The notes below the pieces were generated by a model. It was not told the origin of the DNA and searched no databases. It saw nothing but the letters and a program-made list of their open reading frames with translations. DNA of 12,689 bases from Pseudomonadota bacterium (GTDB lineage: Bacteria; Pseudomonadota; Alphaproteobacteria; Sphingomonadales; Sphingomonadaceae). How positions within the stretch are numbered: the stretch's first letter is position 1; each line of letters starts with the position of its first letter. The position numbers were made by a program, and so were the translations under genes. The stretch lies in the NCBI GenBank assembly GCA_023416515.1, contig JAEZHP010000148.1:1-12689 (forward strand). Direction: 5' to 3'. Below are positions 5,751-12,689 of the stretch, one piece after another.

Positions 5751-6490
5751 TGGGCCATCCCCGTCACCGCACCTTCGCCCGGGATGGCGAGCACGGTCTC
5801 GCCGGCGATGGTCCGCTGACCGAGCGCGACTCGCGGCGCATGACCTTCGGGCACGAACACGTCGACCCTGCTGCCGAAGCGGATGAGGCCGATTCGCTCG
5901 CCCGCAACGACGCGGTCGCCCGGCTTCACAAACGGAACGATGCGCCGGGCGACGAGGCCCGCAATCTGGGTGATGCCAACGCGCAATCCGTCCGGCTGCT
6001 CGAAGACGATATAATTGCGCTCATTCTCCTCGCTCGCCTTGTCGAGGTCCGCGTTGAGGAACTTGCCCGGCACATAGCTGACGTGGCGAACGACCCCGCC
6101 GACCGCGGCCCGATTGATGTGAACGTCGAACACGCTCATGAAAATCGAGATGCGCACAAGCGCCCCTTCGCCGAGCGCGTCCGCTCCGCGCAGTTGCGGC
6201 GGAAGCGGCACCCGCTCGATCATGGTGATGAGCCCGTCCGCGGGAGCGACGACCAGCCCCTCCCCTTGCGGAGTCATCCGGATCGGGTCGCGGAAAAAGG
6301 AGGCGATGGCGAGCGCGAGAAGAAGCAACGGCCAGACGATCAGCGGCCAGATGACGATCGGCGTGAAGAACAGGCAGATCGCGCAGATCACCGCGACGAT
6401 CGCGATGAACTTGTAGGATTCGCGGTGAATGGCGGGAAAGCGCCACTTCACGTTCGTGGTTACAACGGGCGGCTTGTCGAGCGATGGCAT
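5747..6490 (-). CDS. psd: Phosphatidylserine decarboxylase, first copy in the cluster
   Basis: This copy is the first gene of the psd-pssA-psd unit and directly overlaps pssA, the standard alphaproteobacterial arrangement, so it is probably the ancestral enzyme. The 247-residue product shows MPSLDKP, a hydrophobic hairpin (about 27-66), SFFRDPIR, PADG (Asp 85), MSVFDVHINR (His 124) and RFGSR with the Gly206-Ser207 self-processing site, then VALGQRTIAGET. All features of an active pyruvoyl enzyme are present. The ATG at 6490 has AGAGG six bases upstream. An imperfect hairpin repeat lies just ahead of that ribosome site. The product, phosphatidylethanolamine, is the substrate of the divergent PmtA-like methyltransferase. 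Confidence 0.95.
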   Translation of the reverse strand: MPSLDKPPVVTTNVKWRFPAIHRESYKFIAIVAVICAICLFFTPIVIWPLIVWPLLLLALAIASFFRDPIRMTPQGEGLVVAPADGLITMIERVPLPPQLRGADALGEGALVRISIFMSVFDVHINRAAVGGVVRHVSYVPGKFLNADLDKASEENERNYIVFEQPDGLRVGITQIAGLVARRIVPFVKPGDRVVAGERIGLIRFGSRVDVFVPEGHAPRVALGQRTIAGETVLAIPGEGAVTGMAQ

Positions 6491-6504
6491 GCCGCGCCTC
6501 TAGA

Positions 6505-6529
6505 GCGGTTTCCACTTGCGTGGAACCGC
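6505..6529. repeat. Imperfect palindrome upstream of psd
   Basis: GCGGTTTCCAC, loop TTGC and GTGGAACCGC pair as a 10-bp stem with one bulged base. It sits 14 bases upstream of the psd ATG and three bases before its AGAGG ribosome site on the transcript strand. The flank TCTAGAG continues the pattern on one side only. GC-rich dyads of this kind, often flanked by TCTAGAG, are a dispersed repeat in sphingomonads as I recall, so this looks like a one-sided or decayed copy. It would form a hairpin in the leader of the phospholipid operon. Confidence 0.6.
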
Positions 6530-6680
6530 CCTTGTTCCTTCGCCTCGGCGGTTGCTGGCGGCGCCCCGAGTCCCATTCGCAGCATCCCCGAACAAGGCTC
6601 GCCGACAGCAGATGCTTGAATCGGCGCGAATTGACGAGCAGGAGGCTGCGGCAAACCACGATTCTGAAACGGGAACCACA

Positions 6681-7286
6681 ATGGCTCACCCCTCAACCGG
6701 CGAGCGCCGCCGCACTGCTCGCCCGCCGTCGCCCTGGGGCATGTTCATCCGCGGCTTCATCAAGCGGCCGGTGATGGTCGGCGCCGTCGCCTATTCCACC
6801 CGCCGCCTGGTCGAGCATATGATCAGCCGCTGCGACTGGCCGAATTGCAAATTGTTCGTCGAATATGGCCCCGGAGTCGGCACCTTCTGCCGCCCGATCC
6901 TCGAGAAGCTTCCGGCTGACGGCATGCTGATCGCGATCGACACCAATCCCGACTTCATCGACTATCTGAAGCAGACCATCGACGACCCCCGTTTCGTCGC
7001 GGTTCTGGGCTCGGCCGCCGACGTCGAGCAGATCGTCCGCGACCATGGCCATGAAAAGGCGGACTATATCGTCTCCGGCCTTCCCTTCTCGACCCTTCCC
7101 AAGGGCGTCGGCCCGGCCATCGCCGCGGCCACGCACCGGATCCTTCGGTCGGGCGGCGCCTTCCTGGTCTATCAATATTCGCCCAAGGTGAAGCAGTTCC
7201 TCACCCCCCATTTCCAGCGCATCGACCACGACGTCGAATGGTGGAACATCCCGCCCGCCCAGCTCTACTGGGCCTGGAAGGACTGA
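6681..7286 (+). CDS. Class I SAM-dependent methyltransferase, PmtA-like phospholipid N-methyltransferase
   Basis: This 201-residue Rossmann-fold methyltransferase has SAM motif I FVEYGPGVGTF (59-69), the acidic residue ending strand 2 (AIDTNP, Asp 87), SGLPFSTLP (132-140), LRSGGAFLVYQYSP (155-168) and a C-terminal WWNIPPAQLYW. The GLPxxxLP block and the C-terminal N-(I/L)-PPA block are typical of the rhizobial PmtA family, which methylates phosphatidylethanolamine towards phosphatidylcholine using S-adenosylmethionine. Its place next to psd-pssA-psd, divergently transcribed, supports that role. The ATG at 6681 is chosen because CGGGA precedes it and the N-terminus stays short; in-frame starts further upstream (for example ATG at 6612) would add an unconserved leader. 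It could instead methylate another lipid or only make mono- or dimethyl-PE. Methyltransferase fold: near certain; substrate: likely. Confidence 0.88.
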   Translation: MAHPSTGERRRTARPPSPWGMFIRGFIKRPVMVGAVAYSTRRLVEHMISRCDWPNCKLFVEYGPGVGTFCRPILEKLPADGMLIAIDTNPDFIDYLKQTIDDPRFVAVLGSAADVEQIVRDHGHEKADYIVSGLPFSTLPKGVGPAIAAATHRILRSGGAFLVYQYSPKVKQFLTPHFQRIDHDVEWWNIPPAQLYWAWKD

Positions 7287-7299
7287 TCCCGCCCGGCGG

Positions 7300-7328
7300 T
7301 TGATCGGCGCGGGTCGTCACCCTAGACG
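7300..7328 (+). promoter_or_regulatory. Weak candidate promoter for icd
   Basis: TTGATC (7300-7305) and TAGACG (7323-7328) are 17 bases apart in the 75-bp gap between the methyltransferase gene and icd. The match to the sigma-70 consensus is modest, especially in the -10. It is the best candidate I see in the gap, and read-through from the methyltransferase gene is equally possible because no terminator is visible there. Confidence 0.25.
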
Positions 7329-7361
7329 AGCGCCAAACCTCTTCCATTGGAAAGCGAGCAC

Positions 7362-8594
7362 ATGGCCAAGATCAAAGTGAAGAATCCCGTCGTCGAGCTG
7401 GACGGGGACGAGATGACCCGGATCATCTGGCAGTGGATTCGCGAGCGGCTGATCCTGCCCTATCTCGATGTCGAGCTGCTCTACTTCGATCTCGGAGTCG
7501 AGAAGCGCGACGAGACCAACGACCAGATCACCATCGACGCCGCCAATGCGATCAGGCAGCACGGCGTCGGCGTGAAGTGCGCGACGATCACTCCGGACGA
7601 GGCGCGCGTCGAGGAATTCGGCCTCAAGAAGATGTGGAAGTCGCCCAACGGCACGATCCGCAACATCCTTGGCGGCACCATCTTCCGCGAGCCGATCGTC
7701 ATCCAGAACGTGCCGCGGCTGATCCCGGGCTGGACCGATCCGATCGTCGTCGGTCGCCACGCCTATGGCGACCAGTATCGCGCGACCGACTTCAAAGTGC
7801 CGGGCCCGGGCAAGCTGATGATCAAGTTCGTCGGCGAGGACGGCCAGGAGATCGAGCACGAGGTGTTCGACTTCCCCAGCGCCGGAGTCGCGATGGGTAT
7901 GTACAATCTCGACGATTCGATCCGCGATTTCGCCCGGGCGAGCTTCAACTACGGCCTCAACCGCGGCTGGCCGGTCTACCTGTCCACCAAGAACACCATC
8001 CTCAAGGCCTATGACGGTCGCTTCAAGGACCTGTTCCAGGAAGTGTTCGACACCGAGGGCTTCAAGGAGAAGTTCGCCGAGGCGAAGATCGTCTACGAGC
8101 ACCGCCTGATCGACGACATGGTCGCCAGCGCGCTCAAGTGGAGCGGCAAGTTCGTCTGGGCCTGCAAGAATTACGACGGCGACGTCCAGTCGGACCAGGT
8201 CGCGCAGGGCTTCGGCTCACTTGGCCTGATGACCTCGATCCTGATGACTCCGGACGGCCAGACGGTCGAGGCCGAGGCTGCCCACGGCACCGTCACCCGT
8301 CACTATCGCATGCACCAGCAGGGCAAGGCGACGTCGACCAACCCGATCGCGTCGATCTTCGCCTGGACCGGCGGCCTCAAGTTCCGCGGCAAGATGGACG
8401 ACACGCCCGAGGTCACCCGCTTCGCCGAGACCCTCGAGCGGGTCTGCATCGAGACCGTCGAGTCGGGCAAGATGACCAAGGACCTCGCCATCCTGATCGG
8501 CCCCGAGCAGAGCTGGATGACCACCGAGCAGTTCTTCGAGGCGATCCGGGTCAATCTCGAGTCGGAGATGGCGAAGGAAGCTCAGCCCGCCTGA
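7362..8594 (+). CDS. icd: NADP-dependent isocitrate dehydrogenase
   Basis: Isocitrate dehydrogenase oxidises and decarboxylates isocitrate to 2-oxoglutarate in the TCA cycle, giving NADPH. The 410-residue product is of the homodimeric, eukaryote-like class rather than the E. coli type. It shows VELDGDEMTRIIW (11-23), the substrate loop SPNGTIRN (94-101), Arg 109 and Arg 132 (GRHAYGDQY), LSTKNTILKAYDGRF, the metal-binding IDDMVA and DGDVQSD regions, and HGTVTRHYR, whose basic residues bind the 2'-phosphate of NADP. The ATG at 7362 has GGAAAG upstream; a TTG five codons earlier is less likely. Its last 44 bases overlap the end of the convergent FAD enzyme gene. No neighbouring TCA-cycle gene is present in the window. 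Confidence 0.97.
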   Translation: MAKIKVKNPVVELDGDEMTRIIWQWIRERLILPYLDVELLYFDLGVEKRDETNDQITIDAANAIRQHGVGVKCATITPDEARVEEFGLKKMWKSPNGTIRNILGGTIFREPIVIQNVPRLIPGWTDPIVVGRHAYGDQYRATDFKVPGPGKLMIKFVGEDGQEIEHEVFDFPSAGVAMGMYNLDDSIRDFARASFNYGLNRGWPVYLSTKNTILKAYDGRFKDLFQEVFDTEGFKEKFAEAKIVYEHRLIDDMVASALKWSGKFVWACKNYDGDVQSDQVAQGFGSLGLMTSILMTPDGQTVEAEAAHGTVTRHYRMHQQGKATSTNPIASIFAWTGGLKFRGKMDDTPEVTRFAETLERVCIETVESGKMTKDLAILIGPEQSWMTTEQFFEAIRVNLESEMAKEAQPA

Positions 8595-9804
8595 GCCCCG
8601 CGTCGGGCGAACGAACGCGCTCGCGGCGGATTCCGAGGGCGATGAACCGGCCCGGGATCCGCCGCAGCAGCGCGAACCGGTTCAAGAGACGAACGATCAG
8701 CGGCGCCTTGGCGAGCGGCCGCTGGGCCGTCAGCAGGCGGCCGATGACCCGGTCCTGGGCGAGCTTCTGTGCGCCCTGGATTGCCCGCGTCGGGAACAGT
8801 CGGCGCTCCTGTACCTTGGCGAGCAGCGGATCGACGTCGCTTCCCTGCGCGAGCGGCGCGGCGAGAATGTTGGCCGCTGCGACCGCGTCCTGGATCGCCA
8901 GGTTGATCCCGATTCCGCCGATGGGCGACATGGCGTGGGCGGCGTCACCGATGGCGAGCAGGCCGGGGCGGTGCCAGCGGGTCAGACGGTCGAGCGCCAC
9001 CGACAGCAGATGGACGTCATCGAAGGAGGCGATGCTGTCTGAGCGCAGGTTGAGCGCCGGCCACGCCTGCTCGACAACCTCGCGCACCGCCTCGATTCCC
9101 CTCGCGCGGATCGCGTCGGCGCCCCCTTTCGGGATGACCATGGCGACCTGCCAGTAATCGCCTCGATCGATCAGGACGACGATCCGCCCCGCCTCCGCCG
9201 ATCCGCGAAGCGCATCGCCGCCGTCGTCGACCTTGGGCAGCCGGAACCAGAATACGTCCATCGGCACTGCGAGCGTCTCGACCGGAAGCAGCCCGAGCGA
9301 GCGTACCAGCGATGATCGCCCGTCGGCGGCGATCACCAGCCGAGCCCGGACGCTGTCGCCGCTGGCGAGGCGGACTCCGGTGATTCGGCCCCCGTCCTCG
9401 ACGAAGCCTTCGATTGGAGCGTTCATCTCCAGCGTGAATCCGGGATAGATTTCCGCCTCGTCGCGCAGAAAATCGAGGAAGTCCCACTGCGGCATCATCG
9501 CGATGAAGGGCGCTGGAGTGCGCAGGTGAGACAGATCTCCGATCGTCCATTCGCGCCCTGCAATTCGAAGCCGCGCATTGTTGAGGCGGTTATGCGGCCG
9601 CTCGAGAAATCGATCGAGCAGCCCGAGCTGGTCCAGTATCTCCATCGTCGAGGGGTGGACGGTGTCGCCGCGGAAATCGCGGAGGAAGTCGCCGTGCTTC
9701 TCAAGCACCAGAGTGCGCACCCCGGCCCGGGCAAAGAGAAGCGCGGCCATCATCCCCGCCGGCCCGCCGCCCACGATGATCAGGTCGGTCTGCCGATCCG
9801 CCAT
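8551..9804 (-). CDS. FAD-dependent oxidoreductase, aromatic-ring monooxygenase-like
   Basis: This 417-residue group A flavoprotein monooxygenase of the UbiH/p-hydroxybenzoate hydroxylase fold has the FAD-binding GGGPAG at residues 12-17, RGDTVHPSTMEIL after it, the DG motif (AADGRSSLVR, 159-168) and the second FAD motif GLLAIGDAAHAMSPIGGIGINLAIQDA (281-307). Such enzymes usually activate oxygen with NAD(P)H to hydroxylate an aromatic or similar ring; the substrate cannot be read from the sequence. There is no neighbouring catabolic or ubiquinone-synthesis gene to help. The ATG at 9804 begins exactly at the family N-terminus; the ribosome site is weak. The hydrophilic, Pro/Arg-rich C-terminal end (about 395-417) overlaps icd by 44 bases and is probably unconserved. 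It is divergent from the antiporter gene, with 76 bp between them. Confidence 0.92.
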   Translation of the reverse strand: MADRQTDLIIVGGGPAGMMAALLFARAGVRTLVLEKHGDFLRDFRGDTVHPSTMEILDQLGLLDRFLERPHNRLNNARLRIAGREWTIGDLSHLRTPAPFIAMMPQWDFLDFLRDEAEIYPGFTLEMNAPIEGFVEDGGRITGVRLASGDSVRARLVIAADGRSSLVRSLGLLPVETLAVPMDVFWFRLPKVDDGGDALRGSAEAGRIVVLIDRGDYWQVAMVIPKGGADAIRARGIEAVREVVEQAWPALNLRSDSIASFDDVHLLSVALDRLTRWHRPGLLAIGDAAHAMSPIGGIGINLAIQDAVAAANILAAPLAQGSDVDPLLAKVQERRLFPTRAIQGAQKLAQDRVIGRLLTAQRPLAKAPLIVRLLNRFALLRRIPGRFIALGIRRERVRSPDAGLRRAELPSPSPTRD

Positions 9805-9880
9805 GACCCAGTTAGGCGCTCGTTGCGGAGCCGATGCAAGCGCGTGCTGACAAGCCGCCTTCATCCTGCAAAAAAGCAAT

Positions 9881-11689
9881 ATGGCAGCAGACATCACGCA
9901 TACTTTCGGAACTTCGGGCCTCAGCGACGCTCTCGTCATCCTCGGGGCGGCGGGCGTCGTGATCCCCGCCTTCGCCCGCTTTCGGGTCAGCCCCGTCATC
10001 GGCTTCATCCTGGTGGGCGCCTTGGTTGGGCCCGCGGGTCTCGGGGCCATGGCCGCCCAGTTTCCCTGGCTCAACTATGTCACGATCACCGATTCAGAAG
10101 CGATCGAGCCCTTCGCGGAGTTCGGAATCATCCTCCTGCTCTTCTCGATCGGGCTGGAGCTCTCCTTCCTCCGCTTATGGACGATGCGGAGGCTGGTCTT
10201 CGGGGTTGGAGCCACCGAATTGATCGGGTCGGCGGTCCTTATCGGGGCGGCCCTTTTCGTGGTCGGCTATGCCTGGACAGGCGCGGTTGCGCTCGGCCTC
10301 GCGCTGGCAATGTCCTCGACCGCGGTGGTTCTGCCGCTTGTGGGCACGTCGAGCGCGGTCGGCCGCTCGGCCCTGGCCATGCTGCTGTTCGAGGATCTGG
10401 CGCTCGTCCCGATCATCTTCGCCCTGGGCTTCCTCGGCCCATACGGGTCGGGGACGGACGTCAGCCAGCTGTTCAACATCGTCTGGAAGGGCGCCCTGGT
10501 CATCGTCGGCATCCTGGTGATCGGGCGATGGGTCCTTCCGCGCCTGTTTGCCCAGGCCGCGCGCGCCAAGAGCCCCGAGCTGTTCCTGTCGGCGAGCCTG
10601 ATCGTCGCCATCGTCGCCAGCCTGATGACCGCCGCGGTCGGCCTCTCGCCCTACGCCGGCGCCTTGCTCGCCGGGATCCTCATCGCCGAGACCGAATATC
10701 ATGGCGAGGTCGAGGTGATGACCGCGCCGTTCCGCGGCCTCGGCCTCGGCGTGTTCCTGATCACCGTGGGCATGAGCCTCGACATCATGCAGATCGCCGC
10801 GCGCTGGGAGCTTCTGCTGATCGCTTTGGTCGGCGTCATGCTCGTCAAGACGATCGTCACCGGCACTCTGCTGCGCATCTCCGGCGCCTCGAAGAGCGTC
10901 GCGGCCGAGGCGGGCGTGCTGATGGCCTCACCGTCCGAGACGACCTTGATCGTGCTCGGAGCGGCAGGGACCGCTGGACTGATCGCCGCCGACGTCGCCT
11001 CCTTCTGGCAAATCGTGACGGCGCTCGGTCTGACCCTGACCCCGTTGCTGGCCCGGGTCGGCCGAGACCTCGCGCGCCGGGCCAATCGTGCCGAGGAGAG
11101 AGAGGCAGGCGGCCCGGTGCCGAGCCGCGAGCAGCCTCGCGCCGTGATCATCGGCTTCGGCCGAGTCGGACGGCTCGTGGCCGACATGCTGAGCGTCCAC
11201 GACAAGCCCTATGTCGCGATCGACTCCGACATCGACAACGTGACGCAAGCGATGAAGGACGGCTATCCGGTGATCTTCGGCGACGCCACTCGAAGCGAGT
11301 TCATCGACCGCCTCAATCTCGGCCATGCGAGCGCGCTCATCCTCACCATGGACGATCCCGTCCTGTCGATGCGGCTGGTGAAGAGGGTGCGATCCTGGGT
11401 CCCTGACCTCACCATCGTCGCCCGCGCCCGCGACGCCGCTCACGCAGCCGAACTCTACCGCGCCGGCGCCACCGACGCGGTACCCGAAACCCTCGAAAGC
11501 TCGCTCCAGCTCTCCGAGGCGGTTCTCGTCGACCTCGGAATGGCGATGGGCCCGGTGATCGCCTCGATCCACGAGAAGCGCGCCGAGATGCGCCAGCAGA
11601 TCATGGAAATGGGCGAGATGGACCACGAGCCGGCGCTCCGCCGCCACCGGCTCGGTGACAGGCAGGAAGCGAAAGGAAACGCAGCGTGA
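9881..11689 (+). CDS. CPA2-family K+/H+ antiporter of KefB/KefC type with TrkA-N domain
   Basis: This 602-residue inner-membrane protein probably exchanges K+ for H+. Residues 15-395 are the Na+/H+-exchanger domain with about 12 membrane spans; visible family marks are FGIILLLFSIGLEL (81-94), SSTAVVLPLV (145-154) and FEDLALVPI (170-178, with the transport-linked Asp 172). A basic linker (396-420) leads to a TrkA-N/RCK domain with the nucleotide-binding glycine motif VIIGFGRVG (422-430) and an acidic DSD (448-450). The tail (about 565-602) is charged. This is the KefB/KefC layout, but gating by glutathione adducts is not evident and no KefF/KefG-like partner is present. The ATG at 9881 has no good ribosome site. 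The stop overlaps the next gene as GTGA, so the two are likely co-expressed. Confidence 0.94.
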   Translation: MAADITHTFGTSGLSDALVILGAAGVVIPAFARFRVSPVIGFILVGALVGPAGLGAMAAQFPWLNYVTITDSEAIEPFAEFGIILLLFSIGLELSFLRLWTMRRLVFGVGATELIGSAVLIGAALFVVGYAWTGAVALGLALAMSSTAVVLPLVGTSSAVGRSALAMLLFEDLALVPIIFALGFLGPYGSGTDVSQLFNIVWKGALVIVGILVIGRWVLPRLFAQAARAKSPELFLSASLIVAIVASLMTAAVGLSPYAGALLAGILIAETEYHGEVEVMTAPFRGLGLGVFLITVGMSLDIMQIAARWELLLIALVGVMLVKTIVTGTLLRISGASKSVAAEAGVLMASPSETTLIVLGAAGTAGLIAADVASFWQIVTALGLTLTPLLARVGRDLARRANRAEEREAGGPVPSREQPRAVIIGFGRVGRLVADMLSVHDKPYVAIDSDIDNVTQAMKDGYPVIFGDATRSEFIDRLNLGHASALILTMDDPVLSMRLVKRVRSWVPDLTIVARARDAAHAAELYRAGATDAVPETLESSLQLSEAVLVDLGMAMGPVIASIHEKRAEMRQQIMEMGEMDHEPALRRHRLGDRQEAKGNAA

Positions 11690-12660
11690 GCATGAGCGTG
11701 AATCGGCGTGAGTTGCTGGTCGGGTCGGGAGCCGCCGCCCTGTGCCTGGCGCTTCCGGCGTGGGCACAGCAGGCGGGCAGCGCCGATGCCCGGCTCCATG
11801 CCTTGCTGATGGCTCAGTTCGAGGCGCAGCTTGCCCGCGATCCCACCCAGGCGACATCGCTCGGCATCGACAGTGGGGAGCGCTCCGCCCTCCGCTCGCG
11901 CTTCCCCGATTGGTCCCCGGCCGGGCGCGATGCGGCGCGGCGCGCGACACGCTCCGACCTTGCGGCCTTGCGTGCGCTCGGCCGCGCCGGGCTCAGCGAG
12001 ACGGGTCAGCTCAATTACGACGCCGCGGAGTTTCAGCTCGCGCTCGAAGACCGGCTCGCCCACGATTTTCCCTATCACACGTCTGGTTTTGGCCACCGCG
12101 CCGGCCCCTATGCGGTGACCCAGCTCGGCGGCTTCTACACTGCGGTGCCAAACTTCATGGACACCCAGCATCCGATCAACGACCGCGCCGATGCCGATGC
12201 CTATATGGCGCGCCTCGACGAAGTGGCGGGGCTGATCGACGCCGACACCGACATCGTGCGAAGCAACGCAGGCAGAGGGGTCATCGCGCCGCGGTTCATC
12301 CTTGAGCGGGCGATCGCGCAGCTGACGTCGCTTCGCGAGGGTTCAGGACGGGACAAGACGCTGGTCCGCTCGATCGAGCGGCGCGCCTCGGAGAAAGGCC
12401 TCGGCGGCTATGGCGATCGCGCGCTCGCCGTCTGGGAAGGCCGCATCGTGCCCGCCCTCACCCGCCAGATCGACACGCTGACCGGGCTTCTGGCGCGTTC
12501 GACCCAGGATGCCGGGGTGCGCCGGCTGCCCGACGGCGAGGCCTATTACGCAACGACGCTGAAGCTGCACACGACCACGGACCTCAGCGCCGAGGAGATC
12601 CACCGCACCGGCCTGGATCAAGTCGCGGACCTCAAGGGCCGGATCGACACGCTGCTCTAA
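11686..12660 (+). CDS. DUF885-family exported protein, frame stopped about halfway (probable truncated gene)
   Basis: This 324-residue ORF matches the N-terminal half of the DUF885 family (often near 600 residues). It starts with a Tat-type signal (NRREL, then the hydrophobic VGSGAAALCLALPAWA, likely cut after AWA), so the product would go to the periplasm. Marks such as FEAQLARDPTQATSLGID, LNYDAAEF, GPYAVTQLGGFY and TTTDLSAEEIHRTGLDQV follow family order. TAA at 12658 then interrupts the frame in mid-alignment; the bases after it, still in frame, read VQNYRLGSV, which resembles the family's continuation. The C-terminal half, where the family keeps its HExPGH-like putative metal site, would be missing. 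It is either a nonsense mutant, a shorter protein, or a sequence error. The start is GTG at 11686 (AAAGGA eight bases upstream, overlapping the antiporter stop) or ATG at 11692. Confidence 0.85.
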   Translation: MSMSVNRRELLVGSGAAALCLALPAWAQQAGSADARLHALLMAQFEAQLARDPTQATSLGIDSGERSALRSRFPDWSPAGRDAARRATRSDLAALRALGRAGLSETGQLNYDAAEFQLALEDRLAHDFPYHTSGFGHRAGPYAVTQLGGFYTAVPNFMDTQHPINDRADADAYMARLDEVAGLIDADTDIVRSNAGRGVIAPRFILERAIAQLTSLREGSGRDKTLVRSIERRASEKGLGGYGDRALAVWEGRIVPALTRQIDTLTGLLARSTQDAGVRRLPDGEAYYATTLKLHTTTDLSAEEIHRTGLDQVADLKGRIDTLL

Positions 12661-12689
12661 GTGCAGAATTATCGCCTGGGCAGCGTGCG

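Noticed and set aside
6631..6659. TTGACG upstream of the methyltransferase gene as a promoter -35
   Set aside because: The -35 match is good, but no acceptable -10 lies at 16-18 bases, so I do not annotate it.
7287..7361. Possible terminator after the methyltransferase gene
   Set aside because: The inverted sequences around CCCGCC and GGCGCGGG pair only with a bulge and no T-run follows.
9526..11406. 626-residue open frame on the plus strand overlapping the antiporter gene
   Set aside because: It is an Arg/Pro/Gly-rich out-of-frame reading of the antiporter and the oxidoreductase start, typical of a shadow frame.
10928..11950. 340-residue minus-strand frame opposite the antiporter end and DUF885 start
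   Set aside because: Antisense to two supported genes, low-complexity composition, no family resemblance.

Overview
The window looks like a GC-rich alphaproteobacterial chromosome, most likely from the Sphingomonadaceae. The RpsB, EF-Ts, UMP kinase, Frr, Psd and NADP-isocitrate dehydrogenase sequences have the alphaproteobacterial form, and palindromic intergenic repeats like those I associate with sphingomonad genomes are present. This placement comes from reading the proteins, not from a search.

Layout. (1) Positions 1-3746, minus strand: the translation/growth cluster rpsB - tsf - pyrH - frr - uppS, with uppS cut by the window edge. rpsB and tsf are separated by a 100-bp element carrying two copies of a perfect 22-bp palindrome. 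tsf and pyrH are separated by a GC-rich hairpin and a candidate internal promoter. pyrH/frr and frr/uppS overlap. (2) Positions 3747-3991: the rpsB upstream region, then a small plus-strand membrane-protein ORF that runs into the 3' end of the next gene. (3) Positions 4150-6490, minus strand: a phospholipid cluster transcribed psd - pssA - psd, in which two divergent and apparently intact phosphatidylserine decarboxylases flank one phosphatidylserine synthase. (4) Positions 6681-7286, plus strand: a PmtA-like SAM methyltransferase, divergent from that cluster. Together groups 3 and 4 would take CDP-diacylglycerol to phosphatidylserine, then phosphatidylethanolamine, then N-methylated lipid. 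(5) Positions 7362-8594, plus strand: NADP-dependent isocitrate dehydrogenase, overlapping tail to tail with a minus-strand FAD monooxygenase-like gene (8551-9804). (6) Positions 9881-12660, plus strand: a KefB/KefC-type K+/H+ antiporter with a TrkA-N domain, coupled by a GTGA overlap to a Tat-exported DUF885 protein whose frame is stopped about halfway by a TAA.

The points most worth a second look are a UppS that reads as Chloroflexota-like inside an otherwise alphaproteobacterial operon, the psd-pssA-psd arrangement, the in-frame stop in the DUF885 gene, and the paired palindromes between rpsB and tsf. No phage, insertion sequence, CRISPR array, tRNA or rRNA was seen, and I do not see a new defence or mobile system here.
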